Shown here in pieces: positions 19,616 to 33,200 of a stretch of DNA of 55,000 nucleotides. A program made the position numbers and the translations under genes. Source of the DNA: Mesostigma viride (taxonomy: Eukaryota > Streptophyta > Mesostigmatophyceae > Mesostigmatales > Mesostigmataceae); assembly GCA_009746045.1 (NCBI GenBank), contig RPFO01000313.1, forward strand, positions 1 to 55,000, read 5' to 3'. Numbering within the stretch: the stretch's first letter is position 1; every line of letters begins with the position of its first letter. Under the pieces are notes generated by a model, which did not search any database, was not told where the DNA came from, and worked only from the letters and a program-made list of their open reading frames with translations.

Positions 19616-20141
19616 GCACAGGCGAATTCTCCATGAGCCATTCTGGGACAAAAAAATGGTGTTATCAGGGACCGTCAGAAATACAACAATGCAAGATGAT
19701 TACAACAGGGGCATGACTCACAATCAGTGCATTTATTACATTGATAAATATCATGTTACAGCTTGCATACATCATCCACAGCAAACATGCTGTCAACTGA
19801 CAGTCGTAGTCATCTCTTGCTGAAAGGGAAAAACTGATTCATTATTGGAATCAGGGAAGTTTGTGTACATCTTCACACAATTCTTCACGAGAAGAGTTCT
19901 CATGCCTCTCCCATACTGTTCAGAGTCCGCATGTTTCGTTCTACGTCTTCCTGCACGTAGGAGCACAATTAAGAAGGACAAAGCAGCAAGGCAGGGCCAG
20001 AATCAGAAAGGCTGCAGGATGTGCAAATGTACACCAAGTCCAAAATGACGATACAGTAAAAAATCGCGCTCGTACACGAGACAAATGCTTTGTAGTGCAA
20101 AAAAATGGAATCCTGTGCACCCTGATCGTGAAAACTTACAG

Positions 20142-23100
20142 CTATTCCAAAACTGGCTGGACTCGGTTTGATGCCATGCCTTCTGCCTTCTGGCCATTCA
20201 GCAGCTCGCAGTGTTTTGCTTGTGCCGCGCTGTCCGGGGTATTTTCCTGCACGCAAACAGCAGAAATTTGGACCATTGGGTTGCGCAAGTAGTCAGAAAA
20301 AGAATACACAACAAAACCGCAATGCAAACTAATTTATGGTAGGTCTTGTTTATACATAACAAATGTAGACAGTAAACAACATAGATTAACTCAGAGGCAT
20401 CCACAACTATAAAGATGGTAACATTCCCGTCCATATCTGAGGAGCTGCGGAACTTACACATGGGATTGGTAGGCTTGAGCAGGATTCTGCCTGTGCAGAT
20501 CTCTCCGCTTGTTTGTTGATGATGGCGTTCTTCTCGTCGAGCTCCTCTTGCATTTTTTTCAACTGCAACATCATGTTGGCAAGCACGGATTCCACCGATG
20601 ACTCTGGTCCTCCCGTGGAGGGTGGCAGTGGGGCCAGAGGGGCTGGCACGGCCGTGGAGGGTGGCAGTGGGGCCAGAGGGGCTGGCACGGCCGTGGAGGG
20701 TGGCAGTGGGGCCAGAGGGGCTGGCACGGCCGTGGAGGGTGGCAGTGGGGCCAGAGGGGCTGGCACGGCCGTGGAGGGTGGCAGTGGGGCCAGAGGGGCT
20801 GGCACGGCCGTGGAGGGTGGCAGTGGGGCCAGAGGGGCTGGCGCGGCCGTGGAGGGTGGCAGTGGGGCCAGAGGGGCTGGCACGGCCGTGGAGGGTGGCA
20901 GTGGGGCCAGAGGGGCTGGCACGGCCGTGGAGGGTGGCAGTGGGGCCAGAGGGGCTGGCACGGCCGTGGAGGGTAGCAGTGGGGCTGGCACATCCGGGGG
21001 GGAAGGCACTTGACTCGTGTTCGTTTCTTCTGCCTTTCCAGGCAGGTCGTTCACCGTAACATTGCCCAACATCACCCATGAGAGCTCGCCAGACCCCTCC
21101 TCACCGTAGTGCAATTTCCTCAGATCAAAGCAATACCTTGATTCTGGCTCATCCACGTTAGGAAACGCAAGAGTCCACGGGGACTTGTTCCGTGGCTTGA
21201 CCATAGCAATGCGGCCTACATCCCACACCAACTCATCCCCCAATCTCAGCAGCTTGCGCGCCTTCAGCAACCATTTTTGAGCTATGATGGTGCCAACCGG
21301 TACGGTGGTCGTTGTCACCTCTGTTGGAAGAGGCAACACGGTGGCCTGAGGGAGCACCTGCTTGATGTAGTGCATCAACCCCAGATCTGAAGGTGGTGGG
21401 CACTGAGCACGTGTCTTAGGTGCTGTTGGCGGCTGTGGAAGGATGGCAATGTTCTCTTCTAGAGGCTGCGGCACGACTGGATCCTTTGTTGCAGATGGGG
21501 ACTTGGTCTCTGTTGATCCGCGCCGGGCCTTGGAAACTTTCGCTGGTGTCATGCCCTTCCTCTTTGAAGAAGCCTGCGAAGGCACTGCACACATCAATTG
21601 CAAAAGAGAGACTTTGTTGGGATCATATAAACAAACAGGGAATGCATTTACAAATGGGAAACGGGGAAGCTGCTGGTGAATGGGGGTTTTGTATGCTATG
21701 GTGGCAAACGAACATAGCAAGGTCGCAATAAGGTTGAGCGAAAAGAATATTAGAGTGCATCGTCAGTGCAGAAACTGAGATACTTGCTAAGTAAAATACA
21801 TGTATGCAAATGCAAAAAGAGACAAGAATAAAACAACCCAGATTGGAAGTGATCTGATATTACTTACAGGGAATGGCCTGCTGCACGGGCGAAGTAGAGC
21901 TGACCACCGGAAACAGCGTCACAGGTCCATCACGAGCAGCCACCGGAGTCACTGGGCTCACAACCGGCCACCAGCATGGATTCCAGGGCTGGGCCGGGCT
22001 TTGGCCGGGCTTCGGATGCATCCACCCGGCAGGGCTGGGGCAGGGCCTTTGAATCGATACATGGAGACTCACATGCGAGCAGAAGCGATAAATTCTTCGA
22101 ATAGTGGGGCTTCACATGTGGACCTGGTTCAGGTGCCAGGATGGGCACCAGAGGAACCTGTGCAGGCGCCAGCACCGGTGTCAATGTCCCAGCCAGGTCC
22201 ACGGCTGGATGAAAAAGGAAAGACACATGCAATTAAAGAAGTCAAAAGTCAGCTTGAATGAAACACAAAGAAAACCAATATACACAAAAAAACGTGTGGG
22301 ACTTCATAAAGATAATAATGCACAAAGTTGAAGGGTAAATACAGGCAAATTGATACGTTGTAAGTTTCCATGAAGCAACAGTAAGGCCCGTATACCAAAG
22401 GGGGAAAAAAGGGAACTTACGTGCCAGCACGGGGGCAGATGGACAGCCTGGCAGTGGTGGTGGTGGCATGGCCACGACAGTGGGTGCCGGCACGGCGCTC
22501 ATCTGCTGGTCAAACTGCGCATTGATTGCGTCGATTTGGGCCTGCATTTGGGCCTGCAAAGCAGCAATGCGGGCGGCCCTTTCAGCCTCGAGGCTTGCAG
22601 GCAGCTGCATGGTCCCGGCGGTGACTTCAGCAGGGTTGGCTTTTGACGACGACTTGGCTTTTGCAGTTTTCCTTGCTTTTTGGACGCCCGGCTGTGGTGT
22701 TCACCATGAAGAACAAAGCACAGCATCCGAAGGAACATAATAATGCACTCGATCAGAAAACTATCGATGGCCATACGGCGAGTAGAAAGTACGGTTGCAC
22801 TACAAGATTGCTGACTGCATTCGTCATAGACAACGGATGCATACCAAGTTCATGAGTATTCTTTGTATAATTACCTGTTTGGGCTGGTTGGTTACGCAGG
22901 CAAGCGGGGCACGTTGCTGTTCAGCCTTAGCCACTCTGTTGGCAGCTCTCTTTGCCGCTAGCTGCGCCTCGTGCTTTCGGATGTATAGACGCCTCGCTAG
23001 CTCCCTTTCAACTATCGCTTCAGGCGGTTCCAAAGCAGGAGGATCGGGGAGAGACTTCACTGCGGTTGTCGCCGCTGTCGGTCCGTTCAGGACTTCATTC

Positions 23101-23414
23101 AGTTTCCTGCTGCTCTCTGCCGCAACGGCTGCAGAGTAATAGGCCTTTGCATCATTTAACTCGTCCTGGGCCAGTAGAGGTAAGAAGTCAGAACAAATCG
23201 CCTTGATCCGACCACAAACATCCTTCAGCAGTTCTTGATCTTGGTCCTTCTTTGCTACACCCTCCAGCAACCACTCCTTCGATTGCGCCGCGACGACTTC
23301 TCTAAGAGTCCGCAGCCGACTATCGGCTTGCACATGCTTCAGAGGGTGTAGTTCTACGGACTTGGCGGCACGAAAGTTTGCCCACTTTACTGGATCGGCG
23401 GCGATCCCCACCAT
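20142..23414 (-). CDS. Second CACTA gene: proline-rich coiled-coil protein (six exons)
   Basis: I propose exons at 23414-22875, 22691-22421, 22204-22073, 21951-21868, 21584-20458 and 20246-20142. All have GT/AG borders on minus, and all phases agree (2259 bases, 752 aa plus stop). The N-terminus is Ala/Lys/Glu-rich and helical. Exon 2 has an Ala/Gln heptad stretch. The middle is proline-rich, with about nine copies of a 13-residue [13 protein letters not shown]-like unit, followed by a short coiled coil ([14 protein letters not shown]). No family is recognised. By position and orientation it corresponds to the accessory protein of CACTA elements (TNPA-like), which binds subterminal repeats. 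That role is inferred from context only. Confidence 0.7.
20629..20990. repeat. 39-bp minisatellite in the second CACTA gene
   Basis: About nine tandem copies of a 39-base unit (starting GTGGAGGGTGGCAGTGGGGC) with very few differences; the last copy is partial. Thirteen codons per unit keep the frame and encode the proline-rich tract. Near-identity suggests recent expansion or ongoing homogenisation. Confidence 0.95.
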
Positions 23415-24213
23415 TCTTCCCCACTAACCAGACCACCCCCAGCCGACATTAACGCGTTTGCGTGCTCCATCCTTGGCGCCGTTGTCATTTCTTAATGACA
23501 AGGCGCAAGTTTTGAATTCGCACAACGGCACTGTGCTAATTGCGGGTGTCAATTTTGCGCGGCAAAAAGGAACTCCGTCCGATCTTGGCCCATCTACCGT
23601 CAATCATCTCTCCCGGCGGAAGTCGACAGGATCTTACTTTAGGAGCGAATCCTGCTGATCTGAACGCCATGGCGCAAAGTATCGGATTCGGGGAAATCGG
23701 TATATTTAGTATCCAATTATAAACCAGAGAGGTGAAATAAGAAATAAGTATCACCGAATCCTGAATGAAGGTGGTCACACACTGGTGTGACGTTGACAGG
23801 CTAAGGGGCTAATAAGGCGAAAGTATCGGATTCGGGCCTCTCACTGCCATGGTTAACGGTGCAAAGGTGACATCTTGTTCGAGTAGGATTGAATCCGCAT
23901 CAAGAAGCTGCGGTTACATAGATTACCCGGCAAATTGGACGGTTAACATAACTGACGCATGCGTAGCCGCGGGAATGGCCCACGCGGTCCGTTGGCTAGC
24001 TCGACAGTCAGACGCGGTCGGTGCCCCTTCGTTCCTTAGCGCTTTAGGCATGCAAGGACACAGCCGGGGGCCACGAAAACACCTCGTTGCCGCCGCCATG
24101 GCGGTAGCCATGGCGGCAGCAACGAGGAGGGCCCGCGGCCGCCTTGCCGCGGGCCGCTTTGCTGCGGGCCCTCCTCGTTGCTGCCGCCATTGGTTGTTTA
24201 GTCCTTTTCAACC
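23415..24213. promoter_or_regulatory. Divergent intergenic region of the CACTA genes
   Basis: About 800 bases between the two start codons with no gene. AGTATCGGATTCGGG occurs twice (near 23679 and 23823), with a related inverse form at about 23750. A strong hairpin lies just before the transposase start. It should hold the promoters of both genes. No TATA box is obvious. Confidence 0.5.
24110..24190. repeat. Perfect 27-bp-arm hairpin upstream of the CACTA transposase start
   Basis: 24110-24136 and 24164-24190 are exact inverse complements, with a 27-base GC-rich loop that is itself partly self-complementary. The hairpin ends 23 bases before the ATG at 24214, so it would lie in the 5' untranslated RNA or promoter. 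It could slow translation or serve as a protein-binding site. Confidence 0.85.
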
Positions 24214-27200
24214 ATGGAGGAACAAGGTCTTGACGACTTCCTCATGGAGGGCTGGGTCGATGAGTACCGAACTGGGCCTGAGGCAGCTATGGAATTCGCC
24301 CGGAATTCTGATGCTGCTGCAAACAGAGTGCATTTGGAGACGCCTTTATACCCAGGCTCTAACGTTCCAGCTGTTGTGGCGGCCCTACAATTGCTAACGC
24401 AATGGGGCCAAGGAGGTTGTACTCGGAAGTTCGCGGACGCACAGCTGGCCCTTTTTAGTTCTCTCCTACCACCTGGGAATGTCTTGCCGGCTTCTTTTGA
24501 GGCGGCTAGACGCCTGTTGCGAGACTTGGGCTTGACGTATAAAGTATACGATGCGTGCAAGTGTGACGATTATGTTTACAAAGATAAGGATCTCCAGCAG
24601 TGCCCAAAGTGCGCCGAACCTCGTTATGAGATATACACAGACACAGACGGCATGGTGATTAATACGAGGAAGCCCTATCAGCAAGTCAGAGTTTTTTCTT
24701 TGCTGGACAGGGTTCGGGGCTGGTTCAGAATGGAGAAGATGTCAATGGCACTGAGGTATGCAGGAGAGAAAGAAAACAAGGATGCAGATTCGCCGACGCG
24801 GACTGTCGACGGAGTCAAAGGTTCGTAATCCATAGCCTCTACATCTGGCCATTGCTTGTTTTTTTTTATCTTTGCTTGCCGATAGAGTTACACAACGCCG
24901 CGTTACTTTGGTATGTAGAGCTAGAACGTTAGTAACCCTGAATCTTGCCATTGAATCTTGCCTGGCAAGGTCAGTGTCGTGTTAAGTGATCCATTTCTGG
25001 CCTTGCCTTGCTTTGCATGCATCACCACAAGACATCAAATTTATTACAATATGTGTGCTAGCTCTATACGGTGGAATAACACAGACATGTCTACCAGATG
25101 GCAACACGGCCATCTGTATGCTAGGGTGAGCACACTATGTGAATGTGCAGGGCCAGCCCACAGCAGCTGTGCCCCTGCTCTACCCCTTTTGCCAGGGTGG
25201 GTGGGTGGGAGGCAAAAGAAACAACCTGCTTCCCTAGAATGGAAGCCCACCCTTTATAGCAACCACCTCTCCAGCCAACCCCTACCTGGGTGGCTGGGGT
25301 ACGGGTGCCAGCACAAAAAATATTTTTTCTAAAATTATTTTTTCTTTGGTGCTATACGGCGTTGCATTCTCCGCTCAGCAGGTTAGTCATAGATAAAATG
25401 AGCATAGCTCACCAAATCCATTTCTGGCCTTGCCTTGCTTTGCATGCATCACCACAAAACATCAAATTTATTACAATATGTGTGCTAGCTCTATACGGTG
25501 GAATAACACAGACATGTCTACCAGATGGCAACACGGCCATCTGTATGCTAGGGTGAGCACACTATGTGAATGTGCAGGGCCAGCCCACAGCAGCTGTGCC
25601 CCTGCTCTACCCACATCTCCTTACATGGCTAACAGCCGAAAATACGTAGGACATGCAAAAAAGAAAACTTAAACTACCTAGCTATGGGGGTACTTTGTCC
25701 CAACCCAGGTTCACCCTCGGGTTAGTTAAACCATTTCCCCCCTGACCTCCCACACAAGGGTGAGGTCAGTTGATAGCTAAAAGACGAGAGATAAAAACAG
25801 GAGGACGTCAAAACTCGACGCCACCGAAGTGGCGCCGGAAAGCCGCTGGGTCAAAACCCAGGGCCTGAGCCCAGAGGGCGGGTGGGATGTCGCGCCCCAG
25901 GAGGCTGCGGTGGAGGCCAATGTAGCGCGTGACCGAGAGGGCCGAAGCCCACCGGCCGCGCAGCTGGATGGCCTCCGGCGACTCGCCAGCGATGGCGTCG
26001 TGCGTCGCCCCCCCATGCCGGAGGCTGTGAAAAGAAAACATCCCTGGGATGCCCATGCGGGCCTGCACAGCCTCCCACTGCTGCCTAGCCTGGCTGTACG
26101 TTAAGCCCGAAAGAGGAGTGCATCCGGGGGCTGGCCAGCCGTCAGACGTCGCAGGAGCCACAAAGAAAGTGGATCCCGGACGAGGACGTGCTGGGCCGCC
26201 CCCTGCGCAGTTTTGGGGTTGCGCAGCACAAGGGCACCGACCATGGGCCCTGGCTCGAGAAGGGGGTGGCCGGGATGAGCCACATCCCGAACCCGCAGCC
26301 CTAGCGCCTCGCTAATGCGTAAATACTGCTGGAAAGCAATAATAATCAACGCACTCAAATGCACCTGTCGACGTGAAACTAGCAACAGGGCAGTGAAATA
26401 GCAAAGGCGCCAGGGCATAGGCGGAGGGCTGACAGCCGGAACAAGCCGCTGCCAACCTGCTAGCAGGCGGTCCGCCAGTACCCAATTCCGAACAATGTCG
26501 GGGTAGTACAGGTGCAGACAGGCCTTGGCATGCTGGCATAAGGTACGCCCCCGCCCGCCCCTGGCATGGTAGACAGCAGAAATCCACTCACAGAAAATGG
26601 CTTCCGCGTCAGCTGGGTCGACAGGGCCAGGTGGCGCCCACGCCACGTAGACAGCCGCCGCACGCCGGTACGCTGGCAAGGTAGACACAGGGTTGACTGT
26701 GCCCTCCAAAAGTGCCAAGTCCCGAGGGCGTCGCGCCCCCTCAGGCCCAGGGTTGGGATGCACGTCACCACACCGGGTCAAGTCAGGAATCCAAGCGCCA
26801 CGCCGACTGGCCTTGTCAGCTGGGTTGTGGTCGGTAGCCACCCAGACCCAGTGGCTCTGCATGTCGCCAGCCAGTGACAGAGCGCAGTAGCGCCGAACCA
26901 GCTGGTTGAGGCGGTAGGAAGACGACCGCCCTCTGACAAACGCCCCCACCACAGCACTGGAGTCTACGAGCCGGACGACTCGCTTACCTCGACACGCCTT
27001 GGTCCGGCACGACCACTCGACCCCCTGTGTCGCAGCAATCGCCTCCTTGACGTTGATGTGGTTAGGCTGCCCCCGCCACCGGTAGGACAGTGCCGTACGC
27101 CAGTGGCCACTATCCAGCAGGCTGTAGTCCCCCTCCTCCATGCGCTCCAGGTCCCAGTCCTCCCCAGACGTTAAAGCTGTCGTCCGCCACCCCCGCGCTT

Positions 27201-30200
27201 CGCGCCGGGTCGCCAGCCGGGCACAATCGGCCCCAGGCAGGTCCCTGTAGACCACCCCACCGCCGGAGCCGCTCGCATCACTTGCGACGACCCGGTCAGA
27301 AAGGGGCCGGGCCCTGGCCGCCCTCAAAAAGGGGGCCAGGTCGATCGCCGCCTGAAGCTCCTGGCGGGCCCCCGCAGGGAGGCGCCAGCGGCGCCCAGGC
27401 AGGGAGGCATTCATGGCTGCTAGCAGCCGGTACGTCTCAGACCACACCGAAAGCATGGGGCGGCACAGCAGATGCATCCACACCCACTTCCCAAGCACAG
27501 AACTAAGTTCGCGGTAGTATGTAAACCCGCGATCTAAGATTCTATGAGTAGCAGCGATAACTGCCACCACACGCTCAGGAACAGGCACCACGTCACCATC
27601 TCTTTGGTGAATGACCCCACCGCCTGCACACCAGTCTGCTCTGCTGTCGCCCGTACCACCTTGTCAGACTTCTGCACCAGCCCAACAGCGGCGTAGGCAG
27701 CCTGAACACGATCTAGCTGCTGATTCACCCCATCCACCGACGCACAGTGGGTGAAATGGAGGTCATCGATCGTCACAGCATGCATACCTTCCAGATCCTG
27801 CCGAGATTCGAAGCACGGCGAGGGCGCCAAGGGCGCAGCAGGGTCCTCCTCCAGCCTCAGCCGGACGGTCTCCCCCGCCTCGTTGGCCTCCGCCACCAGG
27901 ATCAGCGCGGACATGTTGATGCTCAGCCCACGACTAGCCTCCAACGGCGGCTTGGGGCCACAGCGGTACAACACAGACTGATGCACACACTGGGCCACGG
28001 CGACGGCCAGCTTGTTGCCCATTGGCCAGCACAACATCCACGGCCACACCTTCCGACGAGCCCCACTCAGGCCCACCAGATCCGACCACACCGGCATCCA
28101 CGCACAGTACCGCCGCATCCAAACTGGCAGGCGGAGTCTGTTGTAGTACGAATCCAAATCTGATACGCCCCCAAAAACATCCTCCCCAGCGCGCGTGGGC
28201 AAATCGCAAATCACGCCAAGGTGTGGTAAAAAAGCGGGCATAGGATCTGGTAGTGGCATGTTGCCACGCCGGTTGTCCACAATCAGCCGTATACGGCCGT
28301 CGGGCTTTCCGACCCCAAAAGTACCGTTCACCATAGGCGGCTCCTCCTCAAAAAATCCACCCAAAATCCCCCTCTCCACACACACCGTGCAAACCCGCGC
28401 GAACTCCTCCATGCTACACCCCCGCGAGATCCGCATCGACTTCTGCAAGATCCGCTCTGCTGGGCTCAGCGTCCGTACCATCCTACTCTCATCATTCAAA
28501 ATTGCTCCCCAAGAGGGGGGTAGTAAGTTCAGCACATCCACTTGGCCACCTTCCCCCGGACCAGGCAAGCCAAGCGTGCGGCCACTAACGGTTCGTAAGG
28601 GGCTCCTTCAGCATATTCACCCCCATCCACTACAGATCCTGCCATTGCCGCTACGGAACCACCGTTCCGGCGGACAAAGGACCTGCAAGCATCATCGATC
28701 CCATCTAGGGCCGCCTGCTGCAGAGGCCCGGGCACACGGGCTGAATCTACAGCAGGCGGGTCTCGCCCCCCCCCCCCATCCAGTTTAACGCCCTAACCGT
28801 CTGACAGGCTAGTGTGCGAGCATTAAAAGCCCGACTCATCCTATCGCGCCTACGGCCTGAGCGTACCTGCTGCCACCAGTCACGAGGTGGCAGGGGTGCT
28901 GGAAGAGGTAGTGGAAGAAGGCACCGCTCCCTCACTTGTTGTTGTTGGACGGGCCGCCCTGCCCCTTCTTGCCGGGACCCTGCTCCAGCTTGTGCTGCAG
29001 CTTCCCCATGCTCATCGCCGCCCGCACCGCCGGAGACGCCAGCATTGCTCCACCCTCCTGGAATGGCAGCATTGCCGACGGAGTCCCCTTCCAACCCGTC
29101 GACCCCACATCCACCAGCTGGCATGCCGTGATCAGCTTTGCCAGGTACTCGGCTGCTGCCAGCTCCAGAATTACTTCGGAGCGTGGCGTGGCCCAGTAGC
29201 CAAATTCTGTCACCATCGTGTCCAGAATTCCTGCCATCTGCAGGAGCAGCATCCTCCTCTCCCCGCTGGCTGAGCTGCCGTGCATCGTCAGCATTAACGA
29301 TGCACGGATGACTTCCCCCCCACGCTCTCTGCGTAGTCCAGCATCCCCGGCAGCACCGCCTCCAGCATGTTGCTCACCAGGACCGGCACTGCATGCCCGC
29401 TCAGCGCCACCCCCTTCGTGCGCGCCAGCCTGCCAGCAGTCGCCGCTGCGGCTGGGCTTGCAGTTGCTGGAGTCTTTGCCTGGTCCAGCAGCTTCGACAT
29501 GGCCGATATCAGGTCGCCAATATCTCCGCCAGTGCGGGCGTTGCCCGGCGGGATGGAAGCCCTCCCGCTGGCGTTGCATAGCCCGTCTCGGTCCCCAGCA
29601 GCCGACCTATGTTCCGGTCTAGGTCCGCCACATCCTGGTCGATCGCCCCAGGGCGCCATCCTCCTCGCCAGCGCCCGGTCCACCATGCCCCGCCCCTCCG
29701 CTTCCACCTGCCGAAGGGGGAACACCCCCAGCTCCCACCCACCTGCTGACACTGGTGGATCCGGCTCTGCAATAGCCTCCCCCAGTTGCGCTGCTAGCAC
29801 ATCGGCCAGGGCCTCCTCCCCATCCCAGTCGCTGACAAACCCCCTTTTCTCCAACACGTCCATGACGTTCTTGGCACGCCCCGGATTGAGCTTCTGGATC
29901 CGCTCTAGCCAATGCCCCTCCCCTAGGATCTTCTGGACCGCAGTTGCGGCCTCCTTTGGGGTGCATCCCTCCCTGGCTTCTTGCTTGAGCTTTGCTATGA
30001 AATTCCGCTCTGGGGCTGTCACTGAGGTCATGGTGGGTTATAATGCTTGATGTGTTATATTGCGTTTTGTTTTTTGTGATGTGGTCACTTGAGGTTCTCA
30101 GGCAAAAGAAACAACCTGCTTCCCTAGAATGGAAGCCCACCCTTTATAGCAACCACCTCTCCAGCCAACCCCTACCTGGGTGGCTGGGGTACGGGTGCCA

Positions 30201-33200
30201 GCACAAAAAATATTTTTTCTAAAATTATTTTTTCCTTTGGTGCTATACGGCGTTGCATTCTCCGCTCAGCAGGTTAGTCATAGATAAAATGAGCATAGCT
30301 CACCAAGTATTTCTTACCGTTGCTTCAATGCATTCTCTGTGGTTTGTTCTTGCCTTGCCTGTTTCTTTTTGCAGACTGTCCGGCTGTACAACATGTAAAA
30401 AATCTTTACCCGCAGTTTCGTACTGAGCTGCGTAATCTTATATTCGGGATGGCGGTTGACGGAGTGTGTCCGCGTAGCTTTATGGGAAACTATTCTTGCT
30501 GGCCAGCTTTTATGGCTTGCTACAATTTACCTGAGTGGGTATTTGTCAACAAGAACTTCTCACCTATGGTTCTGCTGATAAGTGCCGCCAAGGGCAAGGC
30601 TCCAAAAAGAATGCAGGTGTACTGGGAGTTGGCGGTTGATGAGCTTGTGGCGATGTGGAATGGTTTTTATGTATGCGACATCGTGGATGACCAGGGCGGC
30701 CAGTTACAACCTGTGCGCCTGCAGGCGCTCCTACTGTGGGTAATCCACGACTACCCAGCTTTTGCAAAGTCACTAAACATCCCAGATGCTGGATACTGCG
30801 GCTGCATGTTACATGGGCCAGAATGGGAAGCAACTTTTTTTTCCAATGGGAAGCTTGTGTACTTAGGGCACTCTACGCTTTTGAAGGAAGGTGACCCTGC
30901 GCGACCATCCGGGACTGGAGCTGCCCCTCCAGAAATGGATTATGATGGGTACCTGAAATATTGTCGGGAAGAGTTGGGGGTGCAACCTGAAATATTCGGC
31001 AAGCTGCCGTACTGGACCAAGCTGTTAATTCGGCATCTGGCGGATGAGTTTCACCTTGGCCCCAACTGCCTGCTCCGGATAGTCAACTGCACCAGCGGTA
31101 AGTAGCACGCGACAGTGTTCTTTTTTTTTCTAGTGTGCAGTTTGTAAACTTTGTCATATGCAAGGGACAAATTTTTGTTACATACTTATTGATTGATTAT
31201 TGATTGTGCGTTTCGTTGATATTGTGTTGTCCTTTGTGGCCTTTTTTATTATGTGCAGGGAAAGCTCATACCCCTGCAGTTCGAGCAAGACTGCAACAAC
31301 TGGGCCTTAACCCCTAAATGGTCTTGCGGCCGATTTTCCGCCAAAAATCGAGTTCCAGCCGATGCATCGGCCCCTTCTCGGGCGACCAAATGCCGCGAAA
31401 ACTATTGAGAATTAGGAAACGTTTAGCTGAGAAGATCGAAAGTTTATAAAATACTCTAAAGCATGGTATATGGGTTTGCATACTTCTGACAAAGTTATAG
31501 AGGTGTTCTGGCCGGTCAAAGTACAAGGGGTCAGGGTACTTTTTCACGTACAACGTGCATTCCGGAAAACGACGACCTGGCCATGGCGGCTTGCGCCCAC
31601 GCATGGCATTTACGTTTTCGTTCGAATTTTCTGACCAAACTTAAGATATTGATTTTATACGTCCTAAAGATCATACAGGCCAATTTTTGGTTCGCGGGAA
31701 TGCCATTTGATAGGTGTCGGCAGCGTTCTTGCTGGAAAAAACTGCGATCAGGCCGGACGATAGAAACGTTGACAGCAATACATTTCCGGCGTATTTTAAA
31801 GGATATATCGGTTTCTTTGTAATTTTTATGATCGATACATACTAGTCGTAATCGTGCAAGGGTGGCCAGAAATCGCCGAATCCAGCGACCATGCTGCACA
31901 ACTTCGGTGTTCCGAAATGCGCCATTTTGCGGCCACCGCCTGGGCCAAGGTAACGCCATCCATGCCTGGTAAAGCTTAAGCATCGTTTTCCTATCGATGT
32001 TTGACGTTTATATATACGTTCTAGCTTGTGTAGCACATTCTTTTTGCATTATTCATGCTCTTTCTTGACCCTGGCCTGGCCCCTTTCTAAAACACCCTTC
32101 TTAGATGCTTACCTCAGTCAGTTGACCTGCCACAGGGTGATGGTGATAAGTTTTAGAGGCTGTATGGGTTTGAATACCTCCATATATGTTTGTCATACAT
32201 TTCCCATACACATATTGCATGAGTGTGAGGCAGTTGGCTGGTCTCTGTGGCATCATCAAGCACGTAACTGGTGAGTAAAAGCTTCCCATTGACAGCATGT
32301 GCCACCAGGTGTGCTGGCCATCACCTGGCAAGCTATAGCAGCTTAGGCCTAGTTTATCCTTGCTAGGGCAGGCTGAAATAGGCTCAACATCACTAGTTTG
32401 TTGGTGGCTGCCTCCTAGAATGCATGCCTTGCGTAGGGTATCCGTACCACGTTACCTACGTGCATGGACAAGGTAGCACCTGCACATAGGTGCCATGTAA
32501 GGGTAGTGTGATGATGCAGTTATGTTTCCCCATCATTGTGGAAGGGAAATGTATTGTTTGGCATGGTTGATGGCCATATTAGTAGGTAGTATGCCCACCC
32601 TTACCCCCTTGGTTGCTTTTTACCAACGGTACCCCTATGGGCTGTACTGGGTGTAACTGCTGGTATACCCACCCAAATGATGACCCCAATGGCTCAAACT
32701 GTTCAGCAACTAGTTGTTTATCATCCCTGAAGTGGTAGGTGCCTAGGTCTTATAACATAATTCAAAATGCACATTCTACCAAAAATGAAAACGCGCGTCT
32801 TGACCCCCCTGACTTTGACGGCAGTTATATATGGCCTACCCTGCATATATGTGAGGGGGACCTCTCCGGGGGACCTCTCGGCAGGCTGGGCATTCCTGGC
32901 CACGCTCCCTTTTGCCGCCTGTGCGCGCAACCCTTGCATGACGCTCCCGGACGTCCCTCACCGCGCCCGGAGCTTGTTTACGCGCTGCGCCCTGCTTTCC
33001 CTGGCCCGGATGCATAGTCACCCTCTCGACGAACTCGGCCACAAGCTGTTTCTCGTCACCCCCCGGCTCCTCTTAGCGCCGTTGGAGCGGGGCGTGCGTG
33101 GCGTACAGGGTGCGGTCATCGCTCGCTGCCGGCGGTTCCTCCTCGGGGATTGGGAAGGGCTGTGGGCGCTGCAGCCTCCGGCCTCCACCCGGGTGTCGGG

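Larger units (their letters stand above)
24989..30306 (-). mobile_element. DIRS-group (PAT-like) tyrosine-recombinase retrotransposon
   Basis: Split direct repeats define it: unit A at 24989-25185 and 25416-25612, and unit B at 25211-25415 and 30101-30306. Read on minus the order is B, coding region, A, B, A, the A1-B1A2B2 arrangement of PAT/TOC-type DIRS elements that replicate through a circular intermediate and make no target duplication; none is seen. The interior encodes gag-like, RT, RNase H and tyrosine recombinase parts, each with frameshifts, so it is inactive. It lies in intron 1 of the CACTA transposase, whose flanks are otherwise continuous. Confidence 0.88.

Noticed and set aside
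20513-21059. Long repetitive frames on + and in a second minus frame over the 39-bp repeat
   Set aside because: The unit length is divisible by three, so every frame stays open. Only the minus frame that fits the splice model is supported.
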